Assembly (NCBI RefSeq): GCF_035582795.1
Contig: NC_134368.1
Span: forward strand, 41,655,501 to 41,719,500
From: Mycteria americana
Taxonomy: Eukaryota; Chordata; Aves; Ciconiiformes; Ciconiidae
DNA: 64,000 nt
Reading direction: 5' to 3'
Position numbers and translations under genes: made by a program
Shown here: one piece after another, positions 1 to 12,356 of the stretch
Layout of the letters: each line of letters opens with the position of its first letter
How positions within the stretch are numbered: position 1 is the first letter of the stretch
Notes under the pieces: generated by a model
The model's database searches: none
The model's input: only the letters and a program-made list of their open reading frames with translations
Told to the model about the DNA's origin: nothing

Positions 1-2131
1 AATATTTGCCTCAGTTTTTGTTTAAAGTTCGCCTTAGCCATGGAACTACAAGCATAGAAAAAGCCATTTGTATCACAAATGAACTTCCAAGCAGAGTGGG
101 GAGTCGAGAGTAGCAAATCCTACACGTGCACCCCTGCCCCAACAGCCTCACCACATGTACGCTTTAGAAACCAAAACTTACAGATCTGTCAGAAAAAGTG
201 TCAATACATTTTTCTATAATCATATTTCTAAACTTGGGCTTCATTTACTGTCTTAATTTAGAGTACCATAAAGCTATCAGAATTCTGGATAGCTTCTATA
301 ACACATTTAAACATGAATATTTATTTTCTTGTGACCTCTCTGTGATAAGTACAATACCCAGTAATATTGCATTCCAGCCAAAAAATCTTGTATGAATGTT
401 CAGAGATAGACAACATTCCCAGGGATGCCTTGTAATGCATGTCAGTTTTATTATCATTAACATTTGTACTGGAAAAGCAGAGAAAAATAACCAGGACTGA
501 TAGAGGAAAAACTCCTAATGGATATTCCAATGCATACCTGATATTCGTGGACAATTAAGACTGAAGTTTCACCTTAGCTGTGCATGCAGTTATGATGCCT
601 ACATATACTTAAAAGCCTGTAAAGCCTGACACAGAGGTTTAGGATTATTTGTAAATAATCATAATCACTCAAGCCCACTGCTGTCCTGGGGAGTGATACA
701 GCTCAGCCAGAAGAGCACCTGTTGTACAAAAGGATACACATGCTGTCCCACAGTTCGTTTTACTACATGCCCTGCTACGACAGTTCTACCTTCAAACCAT
801 TAGCTGCCTGTGGAGGAATTACAGGCATACATCCTCAGGACTTGAATTCAACAATATCGTTACTACACCTAGTCAGCATTCTGTCTGCTTCCACAGGATG
901 TCAAGCATTCACAGTTGAGGATTTGACCTTATACTCCAGAGTCACACATTTTTGTAACACGTAGATATGGTCATGAACTCAAGATTTGTGCTCTAAAATT
1001 AAAATTACTGTGCTCAGATCTTCAAGGTCTGGCCAAGTATTGGAGAGACAATATTGGCATTGGATTGACACCTGGGAAAATCCTGTATTGTTCACTCTAT
1101 TATGAGAGAAGGTTACAAAAGAAGATTGAGAGAATGTTGTTTGCAACTACAATAGCCATTACAGCTTACTATTATACAGAATATCTCCATATCACAAGTT
1201 TAAGATTCATGCCACTGTATACAAGTCTGTTACTTTCCTGAATGTACGAGAAAGATTAAAATGTGAATACAACAAAATAAGAAGTGCAACTTTAAAAAAA
1301 ACTGTAAAGGATATATTTTTACATGCATCTTGGATACTCTATATACAAAGTCAGGTTTTTTTTCCAGTACGATTCCCTAAAAGAAAAAAGAAATAAAGAA
1401 CAAAGAAAGAAAAAGTTTAAGTGCATGGAATAAAGTTTAAAGGTTACCAAGTAACTTTTTGCTAAAGAAGTTTGTTTGGAAAGCTGCTCATTGCAACAGA
1501 AAATTTAATGAATTTAAAGAATGTATTTGCTTGTTAGCCTCAAAAAAAGTTATATATATTTGAATTATCTCTTGGAGGCAGTTCTCTTCTTTGGACAGAC
1601 TGTAAATATTTCAGTCCTTACTACTGTTTGATGTTCAATTTTTTTTTTATTTCTTAGAAGTATCTGTTTTCACCATGTATTTTTCAGCATCTGCTGGAGG
1701 AGGGGAAGGAGTAGGGCTTAAGAAGAACTTGATATTTTCAGCAGTTATTTGATCACATGTGAAAGTGGATTACATTAAGATTTAGTACATGAAGACATCA
1801 AGTAGTGATTTTTAAAAAATGTTAGTGAATATCTTACAAGTTGAACTCAGTCTTTTGTGTGTTAAAAGGTAAATTGAGGCAGTTTATATCTTTCTCAGGT
1901 GGTATCCCAGGCAATTCTACAGTATACTGTAGAGCAGAGCCAGGTTAAGGAAACAGCATAGGAATAAACAAAAAAATCCTCTGACTTGTTCCAATTCAAA
2001 GAAGTTCTTACTGGGCAGCTAGAACCTTTAATAAAATGCTTTTCTATGCAACTCACAGAAGTCAACTCCACAACTGTTTGCCTTCCAGCACCTGTTCTGC
2101 CAAGGAATACCTAACAGGCATTTGTTTGCTA
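1..2131. other. Intergenic AT-rich DNA, nothing recognised
   Basis: No open frame here exceeds about 80 codons, and none shows a recognisable domain, splice-site pair or codon bias. I see no LINE or LTR signature. Short homopolymer A and T runs are common. The stretch is far upstream of the GLRA3 promoter, so distal regulatory elements could be present but cannot be recognised from sequence alone. Confidence 0.6.
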
Positions 2132-2296
2132 CACTGTTTGCCCAGAGAAGTGGTGGACTCTCCATCCTTGAAGATATTCAAAAGCCATCTGGATATGGTC
2201 CTAGGCAACCTACTCCACCTGACCCTGCTTGGAGCAGGGGGGGAGCGGACCTGGCAACTTCCAGAGGTCCTTCCTGGGATTCTAAGATTCAATGAT
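2132..2296 (+). mobile_element. CR1 LINE, 3'-end fragment (5'-truncated)
   Basis: This is the terminal part of a CR1 retrotransposon in plus orientation. It contains the conserved segment encoding the last ORF2 residues (a form of the PREVV..PSL..FK..L motif, readable from CCCAGAGAAGTGGTGGA). The 3' UTR block with GACCCTGCTTGGAGCAGG follows, then a decayed octamer-type end (ATTCTAAG ATTCAATG). Several substitutions and an extra G run show that it is old and non-functional. The left edge is approximate because homology fades gradually. Confidence 0.85.
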
Positions 2297-5015
2297 AAGT
2301 TTTAAATATAATCAAATAATGCTCCAGTATCAGGATTTTGGAATATTTTCCCTATTGAAATAAATTACTGGGAATAATTTATTAGAATTTCTAGCCTGAT
2401 GTGTACGGTTTTCCCATGATTTGTTTTATATACGTATTTATTTCTACACAATGACCCATGACCCTAAGTCCTTAAAGCACATACCTCAAAACATGAGCAA
2501 AGAAATGTCATGTGAAATCAATGAAACCAATGTTAGGGAAAAAAAAAAAAACTTATCAAAAGTATTTTGATTTGTTTTCCTGAAGAAAAAAAAAACCAAA
2601 CCCTTTTGTTCTCAAAAAGCCTAAAACCCACACCTCAGTTATATCTACCTTTGATTTAACAGTTGCTCCTTAAAGCAATTACTATGCTACTACTGAAAGC
2701 ACACATGCATGTGTGCATATGCAGTTATATTTCCACTCTTCTTCTCTGTTGCTTTTTCACACTACCCAAATAGACTTGTTTGGGTTTTGACCCCTCCATC
2801 CCTCCCCAGGTACAGTTATTCAGGTTTTGTCTTGTAGAGGATCCATTCAATCTGCGCTAAGATGTAATGCAACTGTATCCGTGACACCAACATGTAACTC
2901 AATTCTTGAAGCAGCGGTCAGCCAGCTTCCATTTTTCATGTTTAGCCCAATACACAAAGGCAAGCTTTTATCATGTTAACAAATGCAAAGAGATTTCTTC
3001 TTATGGAAAGCATAAACACAGGAAATCAAAGGACATTTTTACAAACGAGCCCAGTACTTCACTGCACAGTCATTAAACTGTTACAGCTAGATCCACTTCC
3101 AATAATGCTGAATCCCTCTGAATTATTTTTCTTATACTTTACAGCCCTGGGAATTAGTTAGGTTTCCAGCTGAGAATTTGCTTAATTTCGGTTACAGTCT
3201 TAGAACTGGAAACAGCAGTAACACCTGCACCAGGTGAAGATCTGCCCGACTTGATCATTTCACAAGTCTGAAACCAGTTGCCTGCTGGTGGGAAGCTGTG
3301 ACTTCATCTGCAAGTACTGCTACAAAGCTTCTGTTTCTATTCAGACAGCATAGATGCTGTTTAGGCAGCACCCTTGATGAGGCACCCTGCTGAACACATT
3401 GGAAAAATCTCTTCAGATAACACCCTATCCTTTTAAAGGGATTTTACAAATTCATATCACATTCACAGCTTTCCCTGTAACGTACTGCTTGGAAACTGGC
3501 AGTTAGGCAACACAGTGTCAGCGATCTCAAGTGCGACACCATATGTCAGAACTCTGTTAGAATTAGCAATAACAACAGATAAACACTCACAATCTCCAAC
3601 ATGCACAAGCTCCTGAGTGCATGGGGAGTCAGTACACATGAATTTTTACAGGCTTTGGAGAAGTCTCTCCAACGCCTTGGTGAAATATTGTATTAAAAAC
3701 ATTTACACCATCTGGGGCAGGGGGAATTACAGTGAAGGCATTTAGGGGTTTGCTTGCATTTTCCTCCCTCTACCCTCAGCTGAAAACTCAGCGTAATATT
3801 ATTGGAAATTCTCTTCACAGATCTCATGAGCCATTAAAAACTGTAGCATTGTTTCCTCTTTGGGCAAGGACACTTTGTGAATCTGGTAGATTTTTTGATA
3901 CAGTGACACCTCTTATTTAGGAAAGGGCAATATCAAAGAAAAGAAGAAATCAGTTTGTCAAAGAGCAGTTTTCCTAGATTAAATAAATAAATAAAGCACA
4001 TTTCAGTTGCTGTTTAATCTTTCCATTAGCCTTTTTGTATCATCTACTGGATGCTAGGTAGAGCTAAGTAGGGGACCAGTATACATTTATGCAAAATTGA
4101 TTCATGTGTGTTTCTTCTGAAGTTTTAATTAGAAACATGTAAAAATACTTTTAAGTTTCCTTAACAGGCTGTCTTCACGTTTAACAAATAAAAAAAGAAA
4201 CATATATATACCTTCACCAGAAAAGAAAGTTGAAAAGAATAGTCATTATTTTTTCAGCTTCTGCTTTCAACTGGAGAAAAAGTAACAACTTTGCTGAAAA
4301 AAACTGCAGAAAAAGCAAGTTATTTTCCTGCTCAATTCACTTTGGCAAATGCAGGGATGCTTGCTTCACACCTATTTAGTGTCCTAAGTTTAGTTTAGTG
4401 CAAGAACAACACAGCATAAATTAATTTTCATAAAGTAAGAGATGCAAAAATATCTGGAAAATGATCTGGCACTGAAGGCTAAACTATGAGTCCTACAGAG
4501 TGCCTCATTGTTAAGTATTTTTTCATTTCACAGGCTGCTTTGGAAGGCCACTCTCAGGCTTTATCTGGATTCATCTCATTTCAAGTAAAGTTTTTTGGGT
4601 CTCAGTTACTTTTATGAACTGGCAAGGAGGTCTAGTCAACATTACCCTGGCAAAACAGCCCTGTCTTAGAGCTAGTCAGCTAAGGGAAATAGCACAAGCT
4701 TTTCTATAAAAAAATAGAGCTGACACAGAACAGGTAGTTTGTAGTTTGTTTCACTGTCTGGAAAGCGAGTGATCTCATGTAAGGTATTTCAGTTGCTACT
4801 GGCCATCAATTAGGGTGAACTTTGACAAGTTGCCATTAAAAAAAACAAAAGTATTTCAAAACTATTCTCTGAAGACAAAAACTCCTCTAGCTTCAGCTGC
4901 ACAGCAGTAAACACAACCCCTTCAGAAGTCACTGACAAGAAGCATCAACATTTGAAAATGGCCGGCATGAGCCTCAGTACAACAAAAATCTTGTAAAGGG
5001 TACTTATTTCTTAGG
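2297..5015. other. Intergenic DNA with one 18-bp palindrome
   Basis: No gene or classified repeat is visible. The only structured feature is a perfect 18-bp palindrome, GCACACATGCATGTGTGC, at 2699-2716. All open frames are short and lack domains. Confidence 0.55.
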
Positions 5016-5240
5016 AATCCTAGAACAGCCCAGGTTGGCAGGGACCTTGATAGACCATCTGGTCCAACCTTTCATGGGAAAGGCAGCCTAGATTAGATTA
5101 TCTAGCACCTGTCTAATCACATTTTGAAAGCCTTCAGCAACAGGGACTCTACCACATCCCTGGGGAGGTTGCTCCCAGTATCCTCATATTTTATACTATG
5201 GTATTCACAGCATTCTGAAATTCCTCCCATTTGCCTTCTC
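5016..5240 (-). mobile_element. CR1 LINE 3' fragment, antisense
   Basis: Read on the minus strand, this is a CR1 3' end. On the plus strand it starts with the inverted terminal block (AATCCTAGAACAGCCCAGGT), followed by the TGGTCCAACCTTTCATGGGA segment and the inverted region coding for the end of ORF2 (CTACCACATCCCTGGGGAGG). Similarity weakens after about 5190, so the right edge is uncertain. The sequence around the shared block suggests a different CR1 subfamily from the 11.8-kb and 40-kb copies. Confidence 0.83.
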
Positions 5241-7561
5241 TCAATAAATAATAGTTTGTTCTTTTTTCTTTAAAAAAAAAACCCAACATTCACACAGTTT
5301 GACACATTTAAATACAATAGCTGTATCTTAAAACATTTTTGAATGTTATGCTAAAAAAGAAAACTGGGGGACACCACGCCATCTTCCTTACTGCACTCTC
5401 ACTTCTGTTGAGATAAGCTCCTTGCTAATAATTTATTTTCAGAGAAAATGTTTCAAAGATCTTATTTTTGCCTTTCTTGTGGCTGGAAAAATCTGGTTTG
5501 CTGTAATGCCAGGCTCCAAATGTCTCAGGGTTTCCAAGGGAAGTTTATTTTCCCCCCACCAACTTTGCAAGATGTCTGCACTGTATTTAATTTCAGCATG
5601 TCATTTACATGTGCATCCTTTTCATAATGGATATTATGGCTAACTATTGCCAATAGCCACCAAGTAGCTTTGTTATTAATTCTAGTAACCCCACACTTTT
5701 TCCATTTACATTTGTTTCACCTAACGGCCTTCACTTACTCAAAGCAGGCTCCCACAGGTATCTAGGCATGCATGATAATTAGAAAACATTTTTCTGAAGT
5801 AATAAGTCAAAATGTGCTACCTTTAAGAAAGAGCACTGTGAAACAAGAGTCATGCTGGTTATATTGAATTGGAGTTTTTTTCAAAGCACACGGCTTGATC
5901 TCACCTTTCAGCAGTTTTAAATACAATCATTTAAATAAAACATAACAGTAAAAGCATAACCGCCAGGATAAGTCTAAATACATTTCTAAAGCCTTCCTCC
6001 TCTCTCTGCACCCACTACAGCATTATAACAAAAATACTTTGCCTGATGTTTTAATATTGAAAGAAAAATAATTATCATAGTTGAAGCCTCGATTCTTGAT
6101 GAACATTGCTCAGATATTTGGAACACAGAAATTGTTTGCATTTTATTTTTAAGCATTTTTTGTGATATTCACACACTTTAGTAACATCAGGGTTTACTCT
6201 AGTCACTGCTAATCTTTGTGAGATAATGAAATAGATTGTAAAACAAGTAAACAATTTGTTAATGCCCGAGGAAGTAAAGAATTGAGATGCTTTAAAGAAT
6301 TTAGTATGAGTTAGTTTGGGTTTGTTTTATACATAATTTGTATTACCACTTCTTTATGAATGCAGCGCATAGCTTTTTTTTTTATTTATTTGTGCAAACA
6401 GAACCTCTGAACTATGTCAAAATTTTTCTACTGTTGCTGCTGAATGCTGTTCACACTAAGTGGATGTAGCAGTCATCTTTCCTAAATGTGTTTTGTTGCC
6501 TTATCTGCTGACTAGGAGGTCTTAAAAGCTGCAAAGTTCAGCCATTCTTAAAAGCTTTTGTTGAATGAGATATTTTTGCCAAGAGGTTTCTAGACAGAAA
6601 AAAATATTTTGGACCTTCCTCTAATAGAAGTATCTTGACATTCATGAAAAATGAGTAGTATTTCCAGCAGGTCAGGTCTACTTGAAAGTCTTATATATTA
6701 CTAATGTCTCACAAGTGGGATTTCTTCTTTACATCCATCATTGGGGTTGTATTCAACAAGCTAGATAGATCTCACATCTATATTCAGTCAGTCATTCAGC
6801 TATGCCAAGAAGCAGATAGATAAGAAAAGAATTTACTCCCATTTTAGACTTCAGAAAGAAAAAATAAAATAGCAATACTATATAACAGATTTTGAAAATA
6901 GCTATGCACGTTCTCCAGATTAGAAAGCATTACTATCTCCAAAGGATTTGGAGACACTTAGGTTCTTCCAAGAAATAAAAAACAACTCCTTTGCTGACTT
7001 TTGTATTTCATTCTATTTCACTAAAAGTGGTATGAAGCAGTGCCACAGAGACAAGAACAGAACGGTTGACAGCATCATTTTCAATCTGTATTCCTGAAGA
7101 CTGTACTCTAACCCTGCTGAGGCCCAAGAAATGCACATCAGCTTAATTTACTTTTTGCCATTACTACATTCCTGTTCCCTTGGTAATAGGCCTTATATTG
7201 CTAGACATCCTTATTGGTGAACTGACATGCTACATTTGTCATGCAAGGCTATTTACATTTGTATCGCAGTTTTTCATCCAACTTCTTTTATTCCAAGGAA
7301 CAGGTCACAAAAATCCACTATAGGATTACTCACTAGCCAGAAACTATTTGAGCTCTGCACATTACATGTCCAGATTGAAAGTATGAATCACTCTTCAACA
7401 TAATTTCTGCATATAGACCACAGGTCCCTATCACCAATTATGAATGGATTTGAACTTGATCCATCAGGGTCTCATCTGTTCCAAGATCTTACACTCAGTA
7501 GAACTACAGGCATATTTCTCATTTGTCTCATCTCCTGGGCTGACATACAGGACCATTTCTT

Positions 7562-7586
7562 AAAAAAAAAAAAAAAAAAAAAAAAA
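7562..7586 (+). repeat. Poly(A) run, A25
   Basis: Twenty-five consecutive A residues follow a T. No LINE or processed-pseudogene sequence is recognisable immediately 5' of the run, so it is best described as a simple homopolymer rather than a proven retroposon tail. Confidence 0.9.
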
Positions 7587-8890
7587 GTATTTTGATAACA
7601 TTTTCAGCAAGAAACACCCTTACTAAGAATGGAGAATGGAAATACCACCTATATATAATTGAAGCAGTGATGATAAATTGATCTCATTAATTCTTCGAGT
7701 ATCTTTAGAATTGTGCAGGGTTCAAACTGAAACTGCAGTATTAAAAGACACGCTAACAGTACACCCTGATTCCCCCCATGCTTTTGATTATTTGAGCTGA
7801 ATCTGAATCTTTAGGTCTATATCTGTGAATGAAATAGATTTGCTTCATGTTCTGCCTTTCCTCAGAAAAAAAAACTAAGGTACAAAAACATACCAGAAAC
7901 ACAATTCAGAATGAAGAAACTTGATACTCCGAATGAGATTGCAGTTAGTATATAAACACAACCAAGACATTGTCCAATGAAGCAAGTTGCTTAAGCCAGC
8001 AAAACCATGTCACTCCCCTCTGCCCCTGAAAGAAACAGGTATAGTAGCTGTTCTACCACTATTTTGTTGGCAGTCCCCTATTTTTGCTGCAGTTTCTATA
8101 AACTATATATTCCTTTTATTTCCTGCCTCTCAGCCAATACAGTCAGGATGGGAGAGAAGTCATCTTCCATCCCTCATCTCTTCCGATAAGGCGAGACACA
8201 ATTTGGTCAACATATGGAGCAATAAACTGCAGAAGAGCTGCAGAATCCCATCTCTGTTTTCCTCTTCCCATTTCCTACTCCTAGGGGTTATCACTCCCAG
8301 CGATGCATCCCAGTCACCTGAAGCTACGAGTTATTCCAGACTCCCATCACACAGGTGAACCATAAACCGACCAACACAGACTGTTGAACGGTGCTGTAGA
8401 CCACAGCAGTGAGCAGTGCACAGACTCAACTATTCTGGATTAAACACCTCATTGGTGATGGTGTTTAATACGTACACTTTAAATTTTTGTCTGAGATCAA
8501 GCTGGGCACATAAGATGCGCATTAAATCTTCTCTAGTCTGTAAAAGGAAGAAATTACTCTAGCTTGACAAGCAAATAGCACATAAAGATTCTTTAAAAAA
8601 AAAAATCTGATTAAGAGAAGTGGTGAAACGTTAAAAAGTCCTCCCTGAGAATTACCCTGTGCACATATAGATGGCCTTCTCACAGAGAGAGGAAGAAGTC
8701 AAATGATAAAATATATATCTTTCTCTTCTTCTGTAAGTCAACCAAATAATGTTTTACCCATCAAAAATTCAGAAGTGGTACGTGTTTGCAGTCAGAGATT
8801 GCACGTATGAGTTAGTTTTCCTTACCGATGCAAATCCTCTGTTCTATAATCATACCTATATTAGCAAAAGATGCCAAACGGATTTCTCTG

Positions 8891-8990
8891 AGGGTTTTGG
8901 GGTTTTGTTTGTTTGTTTGTTTTGGGAGGGTATTTGGTTTTGGTTGTTGGTGTGGTTTGTTTTGGGGGTTGGGGGGGGGGGGGGGGGGGG
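8891..8990 (+). repeat. G/T-rich tract ending in G20
   Basis: About 100 bases composed almost only of G and T, including TTTGTTTG repeats, GGGAGGG, GGGGG and a terminal run of twenty G residues. The plus strand has enough G runs to form a G-quadruplex. The exact G-run length may be affected by assembly or sequencing error. Confidence 0.9.
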
Positions 8991-10626
8991 TTTAAACCTC
9001 AGAGTAAACTCCATTTGCAGTAAAATACATTCCCTTCCCCAACATACTTCCTAGATAGAAACAATAACTATTTTTCCCCCTTGTCTGCAAAGAGGGTGCT
9101 GATAATCACAAGAGAGACTTCCATGATTTCAGAATACAACTATGAAGACCACTCAAAAATATACATACAGTATACAAATAGATCATGATTTCCCATTCCT
9201 CAGGCATCTCGGTCAAAGCTTGCATTTATCATTTCCAAACTCCAATAAGGCTAAAACCATGAGATATACAGGAACTCACCATCCTGCCATCAGGCATGGA
9301 GCTCAGCTTCTCATGTTCCAATTTGTAGATGCAGAAAGATTTTTCACCCTGAAGTAACTAGGCATTTTGAAGCTACAGGAACTCCGACACGAGCATGTAA
9401 AGCTATATATTTTATAGCACCCACTCCCTTATCTTTATGTCCCAGAGCATCCTCAAGGATGTTGTAGTCTGAAAACTTACAAAAATTAGAAACTTTAAGA
9501 AATCGTTAACTTCCCATTCATTAGCTGAAGTATTAAAGTTACAGTATGGAGTCTCACTGTTGTAACCATGCCACACAAAAACATCTTCTGATATATCACT
9601 CAATGACCATGCACCAGGCTGCTAATAGAGGAGGGCACGCTTCCGCAAGGCAGTACCACAAGGGTCTCTCACATGCCTGTGCTTTACAAGCACCTACTCA
9701 ATAGCAAAGCAGATATTTTCTGAGTACAGAAACACATGCATGACCTAAGTGAGTGGGAGTCTAGGAGTAAGAGTCGTCCTCCTCCATTTCCTAGCAGCTA
9801 TCCTCTTGAAGTGGTTACATTAATAAGTCTCCAACTTAGTTTTACCTATTACTGTAAAACCTTCATGAAGGCACTGCAGTTCTTCACCTTGGGAAAATAC
9901 TTGTTTAAATAAAACTTTGAAGTAAAAATCTCAATTCCATTGTGATTTGATACTATTTAATGAGTTTACTACAAGTGAAGGAATGCACTATTGTAAATTT
10001 TCGATGTAGTGTCTCCTGTTTTCCAAAATTCTTTATCCAAGTTAGTTCATATGCTTACTTTATTAATAAATGAAATAAAGTCTTAAGTTCCACATCAGCT
10101 TTATATCTGTAGCTAAAGTAAAATTCATGTTATGTTGAACCAAAGATGCAGCCAAGAATGTTAACTATAATATGTGAAATATATACTTTACTGAAACAGA
10201 ACATGTTTTTATGGTTCACTGTCATTTTCTACTTCTGAAGAGTCTTTGAATTAATGTTGTGATGATGTCAAAAAAGGGACTTGCAAATTCTAAAATTGTC
10301 TCCATTCAATAATATCACATAACAGAGACAATAGAAAATAAATATTTGAAGCCAAGTTATAAATATGCTCAATCATTAATTCAAGATGACGTTTTCATTT
10401 TTTAAAAACTGTATTTCAGACAGAACTTAATGCTATGTCGTATTTAAGCATGTACTATATGTGTATTTATACATGTGCATTCAAATCAAATACACACATC
10501 TGATTCAGGCCATGTAACTGTTAATAAAACAGAAAAGAAATGAAACAATATCTACAGCTAGGTAGTATAAGCTGTCTGTCACATCTCTCTTCCGCCTACA
10601 CTTTGACTACATTCCAGAGCAGGGTA

Positions 10627-10693
10627 GTCACTCCAGCCTCCTACTGTTAAGTGTCTGGGGGTCACTAACCTCCCGCTGTTGAAGTGTCTAGCA
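10627..10693 (+). repeat. Imperfect 33/34-bp tandem duplication
   Basis: The unit beginning GTCACT and ending near GTGTCTGGG (10627-10660) is followed directly by a diverged second copy (10661-10693) that shares GTCACT, CTGTT and AAGTGTCT. The differences show that the duplication is not recent. Confidence 0.7.
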
Positions 10694-11767
10694 GCATAGA
10701 GTTTATATTTTCTGTAATTGGATCATCCAGGAACAAAATAATAGCTATACTGGGTCAGAAAAGAGGTAGTGAAGATAAGCCAAAATGAAAGCAAATTTTT
10801 TTATTGAATTAAATAATCCTAAGAGTCAATTCAATGAGATTCAGTTATTGCTAGAGGCTTTAAAGGTAAGATGCATCACATGCACAATCAGCACATACAT
10901 GTAGGAAACACTGACTGCTGAACAGGGACTTATAAACAAAAATCACTATATATAGATAAACAATGAAATTCTCTATTTCATACAACAATGAATAATAGTC
11001 TGGAAATGAAATGAGTACCTTTGAGGCAAAAGCCGTTGGTTACAGTGCATTTGGAGGGGAAAAACAGTTTCTCTAATACTTTATCTTCAAGCATGTATAA
11101 GTTATAGAAGCAGTAGTTAACCTTTAAATCTGTGCTTTAAGACAAACAAACAAAAAAATGGTGTTTAATTATCTGGTTTGTTAACAACCTAATCTGTAAC
11201 CCATAAAACTCCTACCAGAAAGAATACTTATGAAGTCACATCTTAAAGAATGAAACGAGATATATTTAATAAGAGCTACTTTGTAGTCAATATCTGATAG
11301 AGAGCCATTACTGAAAAAAAAACTTCTTCACTGTGACACTAATATAGTCTGTCTTAAAAAAAATCCAGCTTCAGAAACATGTAGCCGTTCACTGCAAGGC
11401 ACAACAGTAATGTGCTAAATGCACAAGTGCAAAAGTTTTCCTCTGCCCTTCCTCTTAGAAGATTACAGTGAAGTCTATATCTGAATGAGCCAAAGATTAT
11501 TTATTCGATACGGATACTTGGAGACAACATTGCACAGATATCAGAATCACAGATCAGGTCAGGACGATAATCTTCACAACTCTATGAAGACAGCTATTGA
11601 CTTTGAATTACATCCAGCTATACAGTTTCTTATCAGTAGATATGAGGACTTTGAATTCAATAAGTGCATGTAAACGATCACTTGGGCACTGAATTGAACT
11701 TCAAAACCACATTTTGCATAAACTGTTTTAAAACACATGCTCAACCAATTTAAAACATTAACTATTT

Positions 11768-12356
11768 CATAGAATCATTTAGGTTGGAAAAGACCCTTAA
11801 GATCATCAAGTCCAACCGTTAACCTAACACTACCAAGTCCACCACTAAACCACATCCCTAAGCACCACAGCTACACATCTTTTAAATACCTCCAGGGATG
11901 GTAACTCCACCACTTCCCTGGGCAGCCTGTTCCAATGCTTGACCACCCTTCCCGGTAAAGGCATTTTTCCTAATATCCAATCTAAACCTCCCTTGGCGCA
12001 ACTTGAGGCCATTTCCTCTTGTCTTATCACTTGTTACTTGGGCAAAGAGATCAATACTCACCTCTCTACAACCTCCTTTCAGGTAGTTGTAGAGAGGATA
12101 AGGTCTTCCCTCAGCCTCCTTTTCTCCAGGCTAAACAACCCCAGTTCCCTCAGCCACTCCTCATAAGACTTCTGCTCTAGACCCTTCACCAGCTTCATTG
12201 CCCTTCTCTGGACACGCCCCAGCACCTCAATGTCTCTCTTGTAGTGAGGGGCCCAAAACTGAACACAGTATTTTTTGAGGTGCAGCCTCACCAGTGCTGA
12301 GTACAGGGGGATGATCACTTCCCTAGTCCTGCTGGCCACACTATCTAGTGCAGCCT
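11768..12356 (-). mobile_element. CR1 LINE fragment with ORF2 C-terminus, antisense
   Basis: This is a 5'-truncated CR1 element on the minus strand. It opens with CATAGAATCA and the inverted 3' UTR. Minus-strand translation of 12339-12079 gives typical CR1 ORF2 C-terminal sequence ([18 protein letters not shown], then [16 protein letters not shown] and [11 protein letters not shown]). The window 12030-11845 continues with [21 protein letters not shown] frame break lies between the two blocks, so no intact protein exists. It is the same subfamily as the 40.1-41.3-kb copy, which lies in the opposite orientation. Confidence 0.93.

Larger units (their letters stand above)
5241..11767. other. Long intergenic stretch without genes
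   Basis: About 6.5 kb of AT-rich DNA. It holds an A25 run at 7562-7586, a T/G-rich stretch ending in an uninterrupted G20 run at 8971-8990, and an imperfect 34-bp tandem duplication at 10627-10693. The longest open frame, 123 codons at 7987-8358, has no recognisable domain, no splice context and no coding-like bias, so I treat it as chance. No tRNA or other structured RNA was recognised. Confidence 0.55.

Noticed and set aside
7987..8358. 123-codon open frame
   Set aside because: No domain, no coding-like bias and no gene context. It also overlaps another frame of similar quality.
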